Below, one piece after another: positions 61,131 through 64,000 of a stretch of DNA of 64,000 bases; the first letter of the stretch is position 1, and every line of letters begins with the position of its first letter. The translations under genes and the position numbers were made by a program. The stretch is from Tamarix chinensis (Eukaryota > Streptophyta > Magnoliopsida > Caryophyllales > Tamaricaceae), in assembly GCA_030549775.1 (NCBI GenBank), contig CM060172.1, positions 7,737,861 through 7,801,860 on the forward strand. The letters are read 5' to 3'. The notes below the pieces were generated by a model. That model saw only the letters and a program-made list of their open reading frames with translations, ran no database searches and had not been told where the DNA came from.

Positions 61131-61457
61131 ATGGTATTAAATAAAATAATTTAATTTATAAAATAATAAAATAAAATATTTTTGGGTAATAAATTTATTT
61201 AATAATTTAATATAATTAAAATATAAGGGTTTAAAAAGGATAATTTTAGTAAATTAATGGTTTGGAAAATTATTTGAATAAAAGGGTATGATAAAATAAC
61301 AAAATATTTATTTTAATTTTTTAAATATTTATATATAATTTTATATACTCAAAAATCCATAAATAATTAAACTAAATAGATTTAAAGGCTAATTTATCCT
61401 AAATAAAATTTATTTATTAAATTATAGGCTTTTAAATTTTTGGGGGATTATAGTGCC

Positions 61458-62189
61458 CTACCTTGGTTTATGTTGCATTTGTTGGTTTAGAAGTTTCCTT
61501 AGTGCCCTACCACTATGTTTAGAATGTATCTAACTAATATAATATGACTTTACACTTTGAAATGATGAGAAGTGGATTGGTATGGCTTGTTGTTGAGTTG
61601 ACACTTAGACCATTATATATGTGTCTCCATGAGTATTATTTTTATGGTTTAAGCCTTGTGCTTATGTATGCTATTCAATTTTTTTATGGCTATGTGGAAT
61701 GTGATATGCTACCTCCTATAAGGTATTTTAATTTACTAAGTACGAGAAAGTCGTACCAATACTACTTTCACAAATAACTATGTAAGGGCCATTGAATGGC
61801 ATAATGCTTATAAGTGTGGTCAGGATAAGTGTAAACCTTGGAAAGAGGTTCCATTTTTAAAATGGGCCATTGGGTCTAAGAGTTAGGGAACATTACAGTT
61901 TCACCTTCGGGTGTTAATTTTTGTAATAATTAATTTTTCTTTAGACTCTTATGTCCTATATTATACTTTGGTTATACTATTAAACTACAACATTTCTCTT
62001 TAATTATATTGTGTATTATTTATACTTTTGCTAATTTAATCTCGTTGAATTTCATTTTAGACTTAGTACTTAGCGTAAGAAAAGAGAGGACACTGACTTA
62101 TGTTAAGTATGATGATAACACCCGGTAATTTATTAATTAATGCTTTTGCTAAAATGAAAATTTTCAGCTAGTAAAAAGGGGATGTTACA
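61458..62189 (+). repeat. 3' LTR of element D, right part
   Basis: It continues the interrupted LTR and aligns with 37225-37905 (for example accactatgtttagaatgtat, and gaaatgatga-aagtgg). It ends GGGGATGTTACA. Confidence 0.9.
62067..62109 (+). other. Terminal hairpin H3, divergent (element D 3' LTR)
   Basis: TACTTAGCGTAAG (62067-62079) pairs with CTTATGTTAAGTA (62097-62109) at all 13 positions, two of them G-T. The arm sequence is unlike that of family I. Confidence 0.75.
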
Positions 62190-64000
62190 TAATTCAACTA
62201 GTTTAGAGGTACCAATATATTGGTTTCTTCATTAAATTTGTGTTTTGAAACCTGGAAAATTAGTTAACTAGTCTAGAATACTAGTTGATTGGTTTGGTGT
62301 ACCAGTCAACTGGTTTGACGTAATAGTCCACTGGTTTGACTAAGCAAGTTTTCTTTGACCTTGTTTTTCACTACAAATCTTCACTAAAAAAAATTTCAGC
62401 GTCTTGATTATGATCGAGTGGTTTATTCATTTTAAAAAAAAAACATTTAAGCATGTTTAACCCATTTTACCAATTTTCCATAGATTCATAGAGGGTAATT
62501 CTCTAAAGTCCCTTTCATGACTTTAGCTATTTTGTCTTCATAGTCTTCATTCCTTATTCTCTATTCTATGAGATTCTTAAGTGGAAGGTTCAATCTTGCA
62601 ATCCCTAGAGAGTTTGGCATCGATTCCCTCATCTTATTATCCTTATTCCTTAATTAAGATTCAAAATTTATGAGGCACATTCCCTAAATATTTTAGTTTC
62701 ACCAATTGAGCTTCATGGCAAAATGCCTACTTTAAACCTCTAAAGTGTGCATTTTGAATTTTGGTTTGGGTTATGGTTTGGGGTCTTAATTTATAAACCC
62801 CATTACCCTTCTTTTCTATTAGAAATCCTCTTCTAGTTGGAGACTTCAATTTTCCCACTCCATGCTTCACCTCCCAACTTCCCTATTATTCTTCTTACTT
62901 GCTCTACACACATTTTCTTCCTTGTCCTTTCATTCTGATATTTCTTTCCTCTCTAATCCTTTCTCTAACCCTTTCTTGTTTTGATCTTTATCAAGATGGT
63001 GTTACATTTAAGGAAGGAGTGAAGGATTAACTTTCATCTCTTATGTCCTCTATTTTTCCTTTGAAAAGGTGGGTTTGCTTTGATTTCCTCTCATTTGTCT
63101 TTGATTTTATTAGATCTTCTTTGTATTATTTCAAAGGTTTTTACTTATTTTTAATCTTCCTTTATTGAAAAGAGATCTAGTGTTAGAAAGGGTTTTAGAT
63201 TTTCAGAGTCTTTTGCTCTCTTTAATAGGTTTGTTATGTTATTTTGAGGCAAACCATTATCTTCCCTATTTTATGGAAAATGGTATGTGCAAGTGGAGAT
63301 TATGTTTTGTGTTTCACTAAGAGTATTATTTCTAATGATAATAAAGTGTAGAGAAAGTAGATGTTGAATGAATGAAGGAGTTGGTAGCAAGCTTAACTTT
63401 AAGTCTTATTTGCATAAGAAACATAAATATGGTTTTACATTTGTAATTACCTTTAATATTCTAACCATATTATGGGAAATTAGTATGTGTGATATGATGG
63501 ATATATTATTGCATAATAACCTAGCATGAAGAGGATGTGATGTATAATTTCCATGCTTTTATTTATGTTTATAAGTTGTAAGCATGATTTTATTATGCGA
63601 TTGAGATTCTGTACATGATTTTAATGTTTTTCATGATAATATATAATTATTGCTTGTTAAGAAGCATCAATGAGTTATGATTTAGATTTGGTATGATTGC
63701 ATAAAGTTTGTAGAATGAACTTGTGGGTGATATGCTTGGAAGGAGTTATTTTTGCCTTGACTGATTGACTAATTTAACCAAACCCATCAAATGGTTCCTT
63801 CTTGAATCAATGGATGGGTCAGCCAATTGACTAGTTTGCCTATAAATTTAGTAGTCTTAGTCTCAAGTTAAACCCATCCACTAGTTCCTATAACAATTGA
63901 TTGGTTGGATCAACTCAAAAATTGGTTGGTCTACAACCTAAGGAGTCTTAGCCTTGGTTTAGATGCTTAGATTAGTTTAACCAAACCAATTGATTGCTTC
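62190..64000. other. Unresolved, repeat-like; no gene
   Basis: It contains scattered copies of ACTAGTTGATTGGTTT / CAACTGGTTTGAC-like motifs (62199-62345 and 63755-64000), an A/T-rich middle, and a C/T-rich stretch (62800-63000). It looks like another repeat family, possibly an LTR extending beyond the window, but neither boundary nor coding motif is visible. Confidence 0.4.

Larger units (their letters stand above)
42343..61452 (-). mobile_element. Solo LTR (family I, minus), split by three later insertions
   Basis: Its own segments are 42343-42625, 47136-48885, 53436-54617 and 59409-61452, about 5.2 kb together. It is flanked by a perfect duplication, GTGCC (42338-42342 and 61453-61457). 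On the minus strand it starts TATAATCCCCCAAAAATTTA (61452) and ends in GAATTTTGGGGGTGTTATA; both ends carry a transition from the usual TGTAAT and TTACA. Segment contents on the + strand: terminal hairpin, hairpin array, minisatellite, purine-rich island. Confidence 0.92.
35133..62189 (+). mobile_element. Old gag-only element D with nested insertions in its 3' LTR
   Basis: The 5' LTR is 35133-37905, the internal region 37906-39843, and the 3' LTR 39844-42342 continued at 61458-62189. The 3' LTR was split by the solo LTR at 42343-61452. Flanking bases are TAAGA (left) and TAATT (right), so the target duplication is lost or mutated. The LTRs are clearly diverged, so the element is old. Its LTR starts TGTAATATATTATTTC and ends GGGGATGTTACA. 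Confidence 0.88.

Overview
This window reads as heterochromatin-like intergenic DNA of a flowering plant. The signs are an AT-rich background, nested LTR retrotransposons primed by initiator-Met tRNA, a plant-type L1 LINE, and no recognisable host gene, tRNA or rRNA. I could not identify the species. Essentially all of the supportable content is transposable elements and their decay products.

Layout. 1-6837: the end of an old LTR, split by a 5.4-kb solo LTR (1295-6720, duplication GTGGA). 6838-10942: an old minus-strand LTR end and AT-rich unresolved sequence. 10943-16345: a 4.4-kb minus-strand 3' LTR with its polypurine tract and a short internal remnant. 16346-17300: a dead LINE fragment. 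17301-30965: an old Ty3/gypsy pol, cut inside its reverse transcriptase by an intact 11,957-bp element (17731-29687, duplication GTTGA). That element has 5.17-kb LTRs that are almost identical and encodes only a gag protein. 30966-35132: decayed relatives, including an LTR end, primer site and gag remnant. 35133-62189: an old gag-only element whose 3' LTR was split by a minus-strand solo LTR (42343-61452, duplication GTGCC). That solo LTR was itself split by a second solo LTR (42626-47135), a third solo LTR (48886-53435, duplication GGACA) and a LINE (54618-59408). 62190-64000: unresolved repeat-like sequence.

How it works together. The giant LTRs share one architecture although their sequences differ: an AT-rich start, a pyrimidine-rich GC island, a minisatellite, a second tandem array, and a terminal hairpin followed by GGGGTGTTACA. 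In the recent family the internal region holds only a primer site, gag and polypurine tract. Such an element would need reverse transcriptase and integrase supplied in trans.

The most interesting signal is a set of stem-loops inside the LTRs whose arms change sequence between copies while pairing is kept. In the minus-strand copies, mismatches on the + strand become G-U pairs in the element-sense RNA. This points to a conserved RNA structure that has not been named here. All comparisons were made by eye, and boundaries without a target duplication are approximate.
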